Positions 33,596 to 44,965 of a stretch of 64,000 bases of DNA are shown here, piece after piece. The DNA is from Symmetrospora coprosmae. Its lineage: Eukaryota > Basidiomycota > Cystobasidiomycetes > Symmetrosporaceae. The number at the start of each line of letters is the position of its first letter. The first letter of the stretch is position 1. The position numbers were made by a program, and so were the translations under genes. The stretch lies in the NCBI GenBank assembly GCA_008802785.1, contig VUYT01000037.1:106721-170720 (forward strand). The letters run 5' to 3'. Under the pieces are notes generated by a model. The model worked only from the letters and a program-made list of their open reading frames with translations, was not told the origin of the DNA and did no database searches.

Positions 33596-34410
33596 ATGTC
33601 TGGCATCGATGCGCCCGGGGTCCGCCCCATTGTCTTCTTTGACCTCGCTATCGGAGAAACGAGCATCGGGCGGTTGAAGATGGAGCTCTTCAGCGACATT
33701 GTCCCAAAGACTTGTGAGTTCCGCCTGCGGCCGGCGCCTGCCAGAGGACACAGAGGATCCCGCTCAGACATGGCATCCGCAGGCGAGAACTTTCGTCAGT
33801 TGTGTACAGGCGAGCACCGCAAGAACAATGTCCCACAAGGCTACAAGAACGCCATCTTCCACCGAGTCATCAACGATTTTATGTGTCAAGGCGGCGACTT
33901 CCTCAATGGCGACGGCACAGGATCGTTCTCCATCTACGGAGGCACCTTTGAGGACGAGAACTTCATTGCGAAGCATACAGCACCAGGCAGTGAGTCTCTT
34001 GGCCGTCTTTGTAGCTGTCCGGGTCAGCGGAGGCGTGTCTCTGAAGGCGCCCGCATTCTGCAGTGCTTTCCATGGCAAACAGCGGACCGCATACCAATGG
34101 GTCTCAGGTGCGGATGATATGACTATGTAAGAGGCAGGAGAAGGATGAGCTGATGTAGAAACGCACGCAGTTCTTCATCACGACGGCGCCCGCCGACTTC
34201 CTCGACGGAAAGCACGTCGTCTTTGGCAAGATCCTGGACGGTGGAGACAACATGCTCATCTTGCGGAAGATTGAGAACGTACCGACAGGAGCGAACAACC
34301 GTCCAAAGCTGACCGTGCGGATAACGGGTGAGTCTGGTCTGGTCGGGTTGCCGCGCCGTGCCTAAGCTCGCGGGCTGACGCTGCGCATGGCAGAATGCGG
34401 GGAGATGTAA
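33596..34410 (+). CDS. Cyclophilin-type peptidyl-prolyl isomerase, PPIH/USA-CyP type
   Basis: Five-exon gene of about 180 residues. The start [20 protein letters not shown] and the end ITECGEM match human PPIH end to end. The core reads IPV-like [10 protein letters not shown], then [58 protein letters not shown] and [13 protein letters not shown]. The catalytic Arg (FHRVI), Phe and His residues of active cyclophilins are present. Introns are resolved by frame: A-GTGAGT...CTGCAG-TG restores PGMLSMANSG, and the next intron joins GSQ to FFITT. PPIH binds Prp4 in the U4/U6.U5 tri-snRNP, so a role in the spliceosome is inferred. That fits a genome whose genes are all intron-rich. The downstream BCS1 start is only 190 bp away. 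Confidence 0.93.
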
Positions 34411-34600
34411 GGGAGCTCGCGGGCAAAAGCGACTCTACCTCAAAATTCAGCTCCGACATATCCACGCATGTCAGTCGTTCTCTCCGTGCTGTTCCTGAAG
34501 CCCTGTTGTAGCTGTTAGATGTTCTTCGCGGTCACGCTTTCTTCGATTGACCTTTCCGCATGTGCCTGGCTCCGCTTCAATCGGATCACAAGCATTCACG

Positions 34601-36183
34601 ATGAACATGCTCGGCGGTAGGAGCCTCAAGGGCAAGCAACGCGAAGTCGTCAGTGACGATAGCACTGCTGTCCCACTCGTCGATGGAGCTGGAAGTGCTG
34701 CTGGTCCATCTGCGGTCGCTGCCGCCGGCGCTGATCCGGCGCCTGGAGGGCTGCGAGGCATAATTTCGGGCCTGCTCGATGACAAGTCAGTGGCGCAGGA
34801 TGGGGAAGGCCTAGCAAGGGAAGGCAATCCGCTGACGTTGTGCTCGCGGTTGCTATCATTTGAACCAGCCCCTACTTCTCCGCTGGCTTCGGCCTGATGG
34901 GCGTCGGTGCTGTCCTGGCCGTCCTTCGACGCACCTCCGTGCAGGCAGCATCCTTCGGTCGACGGCGCCTTTTGGTCTCGCTCGAGATCAGCAGCAAGGA
35001 TCCATCCTACCTTCCCTTCCTCCAGTGGATGTCGGAGCAAACGCTCAAGCAGCGCACTCTCGGAGGCCTCGCAGGCAGGATCAGGTCGCACGAGCTTGCG
35101 GTGGAGACAGTGCAAGAGCAACGCAGCGACGGGAGCAAGTCAACATCCTTCAGCCTTGTACCCGGACCTGGTACCCACTTCTTCAAGTTCCGCGATGCCT
35201 GGTTCCAGGTCAAGCGAGAACGAGACGGCAAGATGATGGACCTCACCTCTGGCTCGCCGTGGGAGACGGCAACGCTCACAACGCTCTCGCGCGATCGCAG
35301 TCTCTTTGCGGACATGCTTCAGGAAGCTGCAGATCTTGCGAAGGCGTCACAAGTCGGGAAGATCATCATCTACACCGCGTGGGGTCCCGAATGGCGTCCG
35401 TTTGGGCAGCCCAGAACCAGGCGTCTGCTCAACTCGGTCATCCTCGACAAAGGCGTGAAGGAGAGGATCGTGCAGGACATGGAGGACTTCTTAAGCCGAG
35501 GGAAGTGGTATGCGGAGCGAGGCATTCCTTACCGGCGCGGCATCTTGCTTTACGGTCCTCCCGGCTCCGGCAAATCCTCCTTCATCCAGGCTCTTGCCGG
35601 ACAGCTCGACTACAACATCTGCGTCCTCAACCTCTCCGAGCGTGGTATGACGGACGATAAGCTCAATCACCTGCTTGTGAACGCGCCAGAACGGTCCTTC
35701 ATCCTTCTCGAAGACATCGACGCGGCCTTCTCCGGGCGTTCGCAAAGCGACGAGCACGGCTACAGCGCCAATGTGACCTTCTCGGGGCTGTTGAACGCTG
35801 TGGACGGTGTGGCATCATCGACATCACAGCGCATCATGTTCATGACGACAAATCACATCGAACGCTTGGATCCTGCATTGATACGACCCGGAAGGGTGGA
35901 CGTCAAGGAACTGCTTGGTGACGCGACGTCGTATCAAGCTCGGACCCTCTTCTCCCGCTTCTACGAGGGTAGCCTACCGAAGGAGGAATTGGAAGATCTG
36001 GAGAGAAAGATTGGCGAGATGGCATCTGGTAGCCAGATCAGCATGGCGACCCTGCAAGGCCACTTCATCCGCAATGGCGCGAGAGAAGCCGTGGAAGGCT
36101 GGCCTCGTCTCGTGGAGGAGGCGAGCTTGGACAGAGCGCTTGCTGCGAAGACGCCAAAGCACGTCATCCCTTCGACAGCCTGA
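34601..36183 (+). CDS. BCS1: BCS1 mitochondrial AAA-ATPase chaperone
   Basis: Two-exon gene. Exon 1 encodes a low-complexity N-terminus ending GLRGIISGLLDD. A single intron (donor GTCAGT near 34782) joins to NPYFSAGFGLMGVGAVLAVL, the transmembrane segment of BCS1. The BCS1-specific domain follows (GPGTHFFKFRDAWFQVKRE, LLNSVILDKGVKERIVQDME). The AAA domain has Walker A GPPGSGKSSFIQALAG, Walker B SFILLEDIDAAF and the sensor/second region RIMFMTTNHIERLDPALIRP-GRVD. BCS1 sits in the inner mitochondrial membrane and translocates folded Rieske protein Rip1 to complete complex III. The internal targeting signal follows the membrane helix rather than an N-terminal presequence, as in yeast. The exon-1 tail of about 60 residues is longer than in yeast. 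The 3' end is convergent with the TBC gene, 84 bp apart. Confidence 0.95.
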
Positions 36184-36267
36184 TGAAGCCGCTATGCTGC
36201 ATAGGGTAGCGCCTACGACTACAACGACAGTGTCTGATAATCCAGAGATCACTGAAAGCAAGCAAAC

Positions 36268-39200
36268 CTATCTGAAACTGGCCTCGGCAGCTTTTGCGTA
36301 CTTTCGGAGGCTGCGGTCTGGTATCTTGACGGTCAGGACGGTAGGCAGAAGGGACGAAGGCGTGAGCAGATCCATCGGGGGATGCAGGAGAATTGGGAGA
36401 AGATCGTCGCTTGTATTGAGAAGCGTGTCTCTGAGGAGATCGAGAATTGACAGGCCGACCCGCAGGACGAGCTTCGAAGACTGCAGGAACCCAAGGTCAG
36501 ACCACCCGGCCAACGCGAGATGACAGCTTGACTTACAGTCTCTCCAAACAGCAGAAGGTCCATTACGCGGAGCAGGGATGACCATGGCAGGACCCGCACA
36601 AACACCGGCAAGAACCAGCCAGATGCAAACATTGTGGCTGTTACGAGAAGTGCAACAGTCAATAGCCGCCCTCGACAGCCTAAATACGATCGATCACAGC
36701 GGACACACCTTCGATACCTTGCTCATGGAGCTTTTTGTGGAGTTTGGGTTCGCTCGTCTTCAGGAGCTTGCCAAGAATGAACGCGTCCACCCGGAAGCCT
36801 CGCATGCTCAAGGTGTAATAGTCCTTGAGGTAGTTGGTTACGATAGAGACAAGCAGCCAGAAGGCACTGGTATACGTGAAATAGCGAGATGTGTCAGCGT
36901 TGTAAGGCAGGCATGCGTATCAGTCGCTCAAAACCTACGATTCGGCCTCGGTATGCAGCAGGAGCACGCCAGTAATAAAGCATAGGCCTTGACAGTAGCC
37001 GATCTCCGGCATGTAATGCGCAAATGCTTTGAGAACTGTGGACAAGTCCACACGGCCCAAGGAGTTCTCGTCCTTGAAGTGCGCGTGGTCGGGACTGCGA
37101 GGCAAGGAGGGGGTCTATCAGCTCCGTCCCGCTCGACAGAATGAACCGCGCGCACAATGTCCGATCTAGGTCTTTCTCGATTTCGGCGTAGCATTCAAGC
37201 TCGTGCCTCCCACATAGATCGTGGTACAGACCCTCTTGACGAATGCTGTCGGTTTCAGCGAGGAAAGCCCAGGCCGATCCGCGCACGCTATTTGGAATCC
37301 CGTATGAAACCAGCTTGCGCATCTTCTTCGACTTCTTCGCTGCCGAGGGCGTCATTGCATTCATGCTTTGTACCCACTTGAGCTCTCTCGCTCGATGCGC
37401 CTCGAGCGCCTTGAGATCCTGCGGTGCGTTCATCTCCAACTCGTCCTCGATCGCGCGCGGATCGTGCTTGTGGATGAAGCCGAATGTGTCCGTCTGCACT
37501 GCTGGCTCAATGTACTGATCTTGTATGTAGATAGAGCGGACGCGCTCTTTGGCTGCAGCAGTCGGCCGAGTTACTAGCAGGCTGGCGCCGAGGCCGCCTT
37601 CGTTGTCAGTCTCGTAATCCAGCGTCGGCGTGCCTTCGCCTGCATCTGACGAGCGAGGAGGCAACACGGACGAACTACTGGCTGCAAGGTCATCCTCTTT
37701 GCTCGCCGAAGCCGCCAGTCTCGTCGAGCTGGGCAATTTGACGAATTCGAACTCGGTGTTGCCGACAATTTGGACGTTCGTCTCGAGCGTGTTATTGTTC
37801 GGAAGCGATGGTCTGCGCCTCGACAGGAGGGAGCCGCTCCTGCTCGTACTCCTGCTGAGTCCGGAGAGGCTGCGGCTATGCCTCATCTTGGTACCGCCTT
37901 CCTTGGACAATAGCGATGGTGTCTCGCTCGAAGGGCTGAAGGCAGGACTCGGTGGAACATCTGGAGAAGGCTGCGAACGACTGCCGAAGTACTCCTTCTG
38001 GTGACCAGACTGGCTTCTATCCAGGGAGGAGCTGCTGTAGAAGCCGTCTGAAGCTGGCGATTGCAGTGGCATGCTTGGGCTGGCTAAGCCGTACTGTACG
38101 GCAGTCATCGGGCTTTGTGGACTGCGCGGACTCGAAGAGCCGAATGATGGCATACGCGACGAGGCTAGATTCCCGCTCGTATAGGCTGGAGATGTGCGGA
38201 AATTCGTTTCGAGCTGCAGGTGTGGCGAGTGCGGACCTTGCTCTACTGCATGCGGACGGTGTGCTGGACTAGCTGGTCCAGATGCAACCCGCCTAGGCAC
38301 GCTGGTATACCGGTTACCGGTACCATTGGCAGTCTCCCCGAGGGCGTTACCGGGAGAGGCGCGGCGAGGAAAGGCATAACCAGTGCTTCCGGGCGATGCA
38401 CGCAATTGCTTGAGGGACATGCCCTTCGGCAGGATTGGCATGGTCGAGGCGCGTGGATCTGCAGTGGCTGGAGTACTGGGCAGTCGTGGACTAGGCGCAG
38501 ATAACCCATCGACTTTCCGACTTTCCGCTGTGCCAGTCGTGGTGATAGGTAGGGGTGCCTGGAGGGTGGCACCGTTCGTAGACTGCTCCATCCGTCGTCT
38601 CAATAGAGAGGCAACGGACCCTCCGGCAGCGTCAAGGGCTGGCTCCACCCGACTCGACGCACCCAGGCCAAGTTCAGCATAGCTTGCGGCAAGCGCGGGG
38701 GCTGGAGTCGACCAAGTAGGCAAGGCGGCATCTATGGAGCCAGCGGAGGAGACAGCCGATTGCTGACTTTTCTGGCGAGCGTGTGCCCCTTCCGAGTGCA
38801 GAGGGATGGCCGATGGCACGGCAGAGTAGCGATACGAGTCGAAGATGAAGTTCTCCGCTTCCGTAGCCGGGGTGTCTGGAGGTCTGTCCTCCCCAGATTC
38901 CGGATCTACGCTTGAGCTGGAGCCTTCACGGTAAGCCGTTGGCGAAGTGGGCTGCCTTCCTTCCATCCCTCTCATGAAGGCTGCTTGGGCCGCCATGGTC
39001 GCGTCCGCATCGCCATCCCCTCGCACTCGCTGGACGCTCTCGGGAAACCCGATCTCGACGGGGGATGCTATGCCTTGGCGCTTTCGGCGGGTTTGATCTT
39101 GTGAAGTATGCTCTAGCCCCGTCGCCGAGGATACGAGCTGTTGTGGAGAGTGTGCGGCTTTTGGCGTCGCGGTCACCGTACCAGCGCTCCAAGGAGGCGA

Positions 39201-40007
39201 CTGGAAGGTCGAAGGACCGCTCTGGTCCAAGGGAGTCGTGGGCGCGTCTTCTGTCATAGGCAGCGGATCCTGACTATGTGCGTCTAGGAGATCCGTAGTG
39301 GACAAGTCTGCAGCATGCTTGCTGTTGCGCCTCGATGTTGGCTGGGTCTTCTGCTCGGCACTGCGCCGTCTACCACTTGCGAGCACGACCTGCTCACGCG
39401 AGCTGCGGCGGTTCTGCGACGAGAACGAGGATGATCTCCGCCCCGGACCAGCCGCAATGTGCTGCACTAGACTAGCCCTCGGCGATGAACCCATCCTGCG
39501 GTTACCATCTGGCGCGGCGCGAGCTAGCCTGTCCCCATCATCATCGAAGGTCGCAACAGTTGGAGTCATCTTGGTATTGGCCGAGCCTGACCTAGACCGT
39601 CTCCGACCTTCCGAAGCGCTCAGGGATGCGGCTGCTGGCGGCTTCTTGGTGAAGACTGGCTTCTTGAGCTTTGTCGTGAAGGTCACCTCGGACTCGTGGA
39701 AGATGCCCACGACCCCTTCGCAGCACCCAAGGTAGACCCCATCGTCTGGTAGATAGGGTAGGCGGTCTCTCATCAGCGGAGTTGTCGGAAGCGACCAGCG
39801 CCACCGGGACTGGGGGCTCCGAGCGCCGCCTCTTGTGACGCGTCGGCTAGACTCACGCAGGAGAGCGAGCACCACGACCTCTTCATCCTCCATGAACATG
39901 AGCTCGTCCGAGTCTGGCTCTGCAAGCTTGTCGACCTTTCCCTTTGCGCGCCCGATACCGCCCTTCTGGCCGAACCGCGACCATTTTCTGTTGGAGGCGC
40001 ATGACAT
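36268..40007 (-). CDS. TBC-domain RabGAP with N-terminal SH3-like segment
   Basis: First exon runs 40007 to 37156 (about 950 residues). Near the N-terminus, DELMFMEDEEVVVLALL and YLPDDGVYLGCCEGVVGIF resemble an SH3 domain. Between them lies an 87-90 nt stretch with GTGAGT and AG borders that is open in frame, so either reading codes. A Ser/Pro-rich disordered middle follows. The TBC domain starts KLVSYGIPNSVRGSAWAFLA. Splicing at TT-GTGCGC gives DLDRT-FPDHAHF, then MPEIGYCQGLCFITGVLLLH, AFWLLVSIVTNYLKDYYTLS, MRGFRVDAFILGKLLK and WFLPVFVRVLPWSSLLRVMD. The last exon holds VLRVGLSILDLLRDTLLN. The catalytic IPxxxR and YCQG fingers are both intact, so it should accelerate Rab GTP hydrolysis. Total is about 1,200 aa. 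ATG 40007 is chosen; the ORF is open upstream to 40160. Confidence 0.88.
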
Positions 40008-40591
40008 GGTGAGGCGGGACAATGTTGAGAGGGAGTACTGTACGTCAGCTCTGTGAATATGGCGGAGTTGACTGCTCCCGGATCCGGCCTTTTGCGACGA
40101 CGGTTGCCGTCGCAGCGTCGGGTCACGTTCGCGGCGGGCGCATCGGAGGCCGAGTCGCATTGCAACTTACCTCAGAGCAGGGGCGGAAAGCGGCAGCTGT
40201 ACGTAGCTGTCAAGTACAATGCCTGCTGTGCCTGCTGATGGTGCTGATGCTACTGATGCTGCCATGCTTGGAGCTGGGAAAGTGTCCTGCGCGTGCGTCG
40301 GTTGGCGTGCTTTTGGCCGAACCGGATGGGCGATCTTGTGTCACCAGATTGCCATAGGGAGCGCGCAACTATTTCATTGTGGTAACTCTGCAGAAGCTGG
40401 TCTGTCTGACGTGGCCGCTGCTGCTGCAAATACCGCCATGGTGGGTCGGTCAGATTCCAGCGAGCCAGCACGCGTCAGGAGGGAGGGAGAGAGCATGCGT
40501 GCACGAGCCTCCTCGAAATCATCAGCCCCGTGTCTGGTCCTGCTTCTATACACCTGCCCACCCACGCACCACACTTATCTAAGCAGGCAGG
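40008..40591. promoter_or_regulatory. Divergent promoter region, TBC gene and CCT8
   Basis: 584 bp between two divergent start codons. The ORFs here are short and overlapping. No defined element is claimed. Confidence 0.5.
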
Positions 40592-42787
40592 ATGGCACTC
40601 AAGATTCCAAAGAGGTCAGTGGGATGCATTCTGCTGCAGGTATTGCGGTGTTGCTGCGCTCCTCAAGCTGACGCCGGCCTCTGCGCATCTGAATTGCACG
40701 CGAGCAGCGGGCCGTCGCTCTTCAAAGATGGTCAGTTCGGGGCACAGGAGCACAGGATGCGGACAATGAAGGACAGCAAGGACTCCTGCTCACTTTATCA
40801 GATGCTGACAGCTCGCTGCTCTTGCCTGCCTCGCCTCGCACAGGCTACACCTTCCAGTCGGGCATCGAGGAGGCCGTCATTCGAAATATCCAGGCAGTGA
40901 GCCAGATCACTGAGATTGTCAGGACATCCTTCGGACCCAATGGCAGGAACAAGATGGTCATCAACGTGAGCTTTTCCACAGCAGAGACGCGAGGACCGCC
41001 CTCCGGCCCGCCCTCGCTTGCCCGGCTGTCGCTGTACTCGCGAGCAGCCCCGGTCTGTGCCTGACTGACCACCTTGTACCGACGTCAACTGCACAGCACC
41101 TGGACCGCCTCTTTGTCACCAACGATGCCGCTACCATTCTGCGCGAGCTCGAAGTCGTCCACCCGGCGGCGAAGGTCCTCGTTATGGCTAGCCAGCAGCA
41201 GGAGGCGGAGGTAAGCCTTCTTCGTCGGACGCGCTTCACGCCCTGAGCTCATGTAACGAACTCGCTCGCAATGATTCAGATTGGAGACCGGACAAACTTC
41301 GTCTTGATGTTCGCTGGCGAGCTGCTCAAGAAGGCAGAATACCTGCTCACCATGGGCTTGCACCCGAGCGAGATCATCAACGGCTATGAGCTCGCCAGGG
41401 ATCAGGCAGAAGAGGCTCTCAAAGGTGAGGCACACCAGCGCGACTTGCTTCCATCAGCTACGGCTCTAACGCAGCGGCTCTCCCATCCAGGCCTGAAGAT
41501 TCGGACGCTGCCCATGCCCTTGACGACGGAAACTCTGGCTACACCGCTCCGCACAGTCCTTGCCGCCAAGCAGTACGGCAGCGAAGACTTGCTGGCCAGG
41601 CTAGTCTCCGAAGCGTCTCTCCTCGTCATGCCATCGAAGACGTCAGAGTTCAACGTTGACAACGTCCGCGTAGTCAAGATCATGGGAGGCAGTCTCGAGA
41701 ACAGCAGGGTCATCAAGGGGATGGTATTCGGCAGGGAGCCGGAAGGGACCATCAAGAAGGTCGACAAGGCCAAGGTCGGCATCTTCACCTCTGGTGTTGA
41801 TGTTGCGCAGACCGAAACAAAGGGCACCGTCCTCTTGAAGAACGCCGACGAGCTTGTCAACTTCAGCCGAGGAGAGGAGAAGCATCTCGAGAAGGTCATC
41901 AAGGAGATTGCCGACTCCGGCATCAATGTAGTTGTTGCTGGCTCGTCAGTCGGAGAGCTCGCCATGCACTACCTCAACCGCTACAACATCCTCCTTATCA
42001 AGGTGCTCTCCAAGTTCGACCTACGCCGTCTCGCTCGAGTCGTCGGCGCAACGCCCCTCGCACGGCTGGGAGCCCCTACAGCAGAGGAAGCTGGAAGCTG
42101 CGAGGTTGTCGAAACTGTCGAAATCGGCGGCGATCGCGTCACTGTCTTCAGGCAGGAGAACGAAAAGACGCGGACGGCTACCATCGTCGTCCGTGGCGCC
42201 ACCACCAACCGAATGGACGACATCGAGCGCGCTATCGATGACGGAGTGAATGTTGTCAAATCTATCGTCCGCGACCCACGCATCATCCCGGGGGCAGGAG
42301 CGACAGAAGTCGAGTTGGCAAAGAAGGTTGCCGAACTCGGAGAGAAGACGCCCGGCCTCGCTCAGCACGGCATCAAGCGCTTTGCAGAAGCTCTCGAGGT
42401 CGTCCCACGGACCCTGGCTGAAAACGCCGGTCTGGACAGCACCGAGATCATGAGCGCGCTATACTCGCACCACCAGGCAAGCGAGGAAGGAAGCATGGGT
42501 GTCGATGTAGAAGGCGACAACGGCGGTATCGTTGATGCCGCGAAAGAGGGCATCTTTGATCTCCTCGAGGCGACGCAGTGGGCAATCCGGTACGGTACCG
42601 AGGCTGCCATCAACGTTCTTCGGGTTGACGTAGGTCTCGCGTCTCGCGCATCGTCTCAGATGGAGCTGGAGAGGGTCACCGCTGACGCCTTGTCCCTTCA
42701 CCACATCCGTTGCAGAGCATCATCATGTCAAAAGCTGCGGGCATCGCGCCTCCCAAGCAGCAGGGTCACTGGGATGACCAAGACTAG
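40592..42787 (+). CDS. CCT8: CCT8, TCP-1 chaperonin subunit theta
   Basis: Multi-exon gene. Splicing gives MALKIPKSGPSLFKDGYTFQ, then QITEIVRTSFGPNGRNKMVI, HLDRLFVTNDAATILREL and KVLVMASQQQEAEIGDRTNF. The apical and C-terminal parts follow: VKIMGGSLENSRVIKGMVFG, NYILL-like RYNILLIKVLSKFDLRRLAR, IIPGAGATEVELAKKVAELG and ALEVVPRTLAENAGLDSTEI. A last intron (donor GTAGGT at about 42628) joins LRVD to SIIMSKAAGIAPPKQQGHWD. The assignment to theta rests on the VMASQQQEAE-type region, the PGAGATE form also found in yeast Cct8 and the IIM(S/A)K(A/P)AG C-terminus. The conserved GDGT nucleotide motif reads GDRT here. CCT folds actin and tubulin in the cytosol as a sixteen-mer. It shares a 585 bp divergent promoter region with the TBC gene. 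Confidence 0.95.
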
Positions 42788-43023
42788 ACCATGTCCTCGA
42801 ATTGTAGTGCAAGAGGTGGAGCGTGCAAAGAACGTTCACGTCTTGCGGAATTAATGTTGCAGCTTCCGCTGTGCGGGTCGTGTATCACCCTAGCTTCTCT
42901 TGCTACATCACCGCCACGGCGACATGGTCGCTTGGGAGAAGAGGCTCTTCTGTTCGGCCAGAGTGCCGCAGCTATCTTCCCGGATGCGATTGGCCTAACA
43001 TTAAGTGGGAGATTAGGCACATC

Positions 43024-44493
43024 TTAAAGCAATCCAAATTGGACGGAAAGGCTCACTTCTGGGAGCCACTCTCGAATCTGCTGAATCCTCTTCTCGTTCG
43101 CAGGATGGGTAGAGAGGAAATCGATGCTGGCCCCTCCACCGCCACCGCTCCCGCTCTCGCTCTGCTTCATGCGTTCCCACATCTGAGCTGCTTCGGCTGG
43201 GTTGTAGCACGCCCGGCTGGCCAGCTTGAGACCAATCTGCCAGTGGAGCGAGATGTCGTGATGTCAGCTGCTACTCCACCGGTCGGACAACGACGCCGCC
43301 CACATGATCAGCCTCGGTTTCTGCTGCTCTGCTATTCGGAAGCGTGAGCATCAGCCCAATGGCGGGCGAGGTGAGACTCGGGTCGATGCCTAAGAAGCTG
43401 GCCAGAAAGCTAAGAGCGAGGTTGATCTTTTGACTGGACATGCGTTCGCCAGCATGTCTGGCCACCTGATGGGCAACTTCGTGCCCGAGAACAGCAGCCA
43501 ATCCGTCTTCGTTCTGCGCGGAAACCCTACTTTAGTGGGCTGTCGGATGACCGCGAGCGGCGGCAGACCACTCACGGCGCACACAGGAAGAATGCCAGTC
43601 TAGCGCATTCGAGCAACGAATGTCAGCTGACATCCCAGCATCATGCAATCGCGCACTCACAAAGACAAAGATAGCACCATTAGGAAGGACAAAGCTAGGT
43701 GCAGATCATCTGGGTCAGCTTGAAGAGCCGTCGGCGCGAGCAAAACGCTGACTGACGCGTTCTTGGTGGAATCATCCTTGATGACTCGGACCTTCCAGTT
43801 GACGCCTTCTTTCTTGTTGCTGCTACCCCAGGCATCGCTCACTTCCGTCAAGGCAGCATTGCCATGCGTGCGTGTGTCGAGACCGCTAGCCGCGAGGATG
43901 CGGTCGGCCACCTTTCGGACGTACTTTGTCGTAGGGTGATTGTCTGGTAAGATCTGGCGACTGTACTGCTGCAGTATTTCTTGAGCGGCCTGTGGAAAGA
44001 AGCAGCATGAGGTGCTGAGTGCAGGTAGCAGAGCAGCCCAATCTGTTCACCATCTCCCCCATCTCCCGTTCGGAGGCCTCCGTCACATCGAAGAAACGCA
44101 AGCGGCCGGTCTCGGTCCGCTCAAGGTGATAGACTGAATATGCGAAAGTCAGAGCATTGTCAAGGGAGGTCTACTACAGTAGGCTGGCATCGCAATGTCA
44201 TAATCCCAGCTCGCACTGTAGTAGACGCCTCCGGCGCCGCCGGCCACATAGACGACCGGAGGCAGGTTGCGGACGCGTGACTTGAAGTCGTTTCCGTAGC
44301 CTCGCCCAGCTCTCGAAGCAAGGTCGTCTCCGAATCGTCTGTACGTAGCCGGACGAGGGCGAGTCTGGGAGAAGAGACGAGCATTGCTGCCGGGCAATGA
44401 CGCCGGCCTGCTTCGAGCGGCGAGGCGTCCAGGAGCATTTCGAGACAGTTGCTGCAGCAGCATCCGCGAAGCGACGACGTTCTGAAACAGCAT
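43024..44493 (-). CDS. OMA1: OMA1 mitochondrial metalloendopeptidase (canonical copy)
   Basis: Multi-exon gene. The N-terminus MLFQNVVASRMLLQQLSRNA and the following Arg/Ser-rich stretch are a mitochondrial presequence, then LPPVVYVAGGAGGVYY forms a membrane segment. Next come LERTETGRLRFFDVTEASER, TKYVRKVADRILAASGL, FVLPNGAIFVFTGILPV and NEDGLAAVLGHEVAHQVARH. The zinc motif is HEVAH, with the third ligand in SRAAETEADHVG. The C-terminus reads ASRACYNPAEAAQMWERMK, a Gly-rich loop, then IDFLSTHPANEKRIQQIREW. This matches yeast and animal OMA1 in motif order and spacing. OMA1 is an inner-membrane protease activated by loss of membrane potential; it cleaves OPA1/Mgm1-like and other substrates. 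Convergent with CCT8 (236 bp). Confidence 0.92.
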
Positions 44494-44965
44494 TGCTTTG
44501 GTGATGTGCTGCTGTCAGAGCGAGATAGCGTGTTGTAGTAGGAGTTACGAGGAGTCAAGTGGAGCGGAGAAGACAAGCGGAGTGGCTGAGAAATGCAAAA
44601 GACAGCTTGCAGGGAACGCATCGCGCAGGCAATGTAGGACCGGCTTGAGCACAGCCGTGGAGGCAGCTTATGCACTGGCAGGAGTACGCGAAGCTGTAAA
44701 CCCTTCACTGACTCGACTCGTGCTGTCCTGCGTACATACTGAAACACGTGCCCTGAGGGTCGCGGTCATGCGGCGGGCGGTCATGGATGCGACGACGTCG
44801 ACAGGTGGCCAGGGTGCATAACTTCGAGCAGCTAGAGAGAATACGGTTGTTCATCCTCTTTCCATCTCCATCTCTGCCAGCCTGCCGTCCAGGCAGTATT
44901 CCGGTGCTCCTGTCCACTCCGCGACCAAGTCCCCGTGGACTTTGCCCTCCCACCATCCGTCGCAA
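44494..44965. promoter_or_regulatory. Divergent promoter region, OMA1 and coiled-coil gene
   Basis: 472 bp between divergent starts. No specific site was recognised. Confidence 0.4.
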
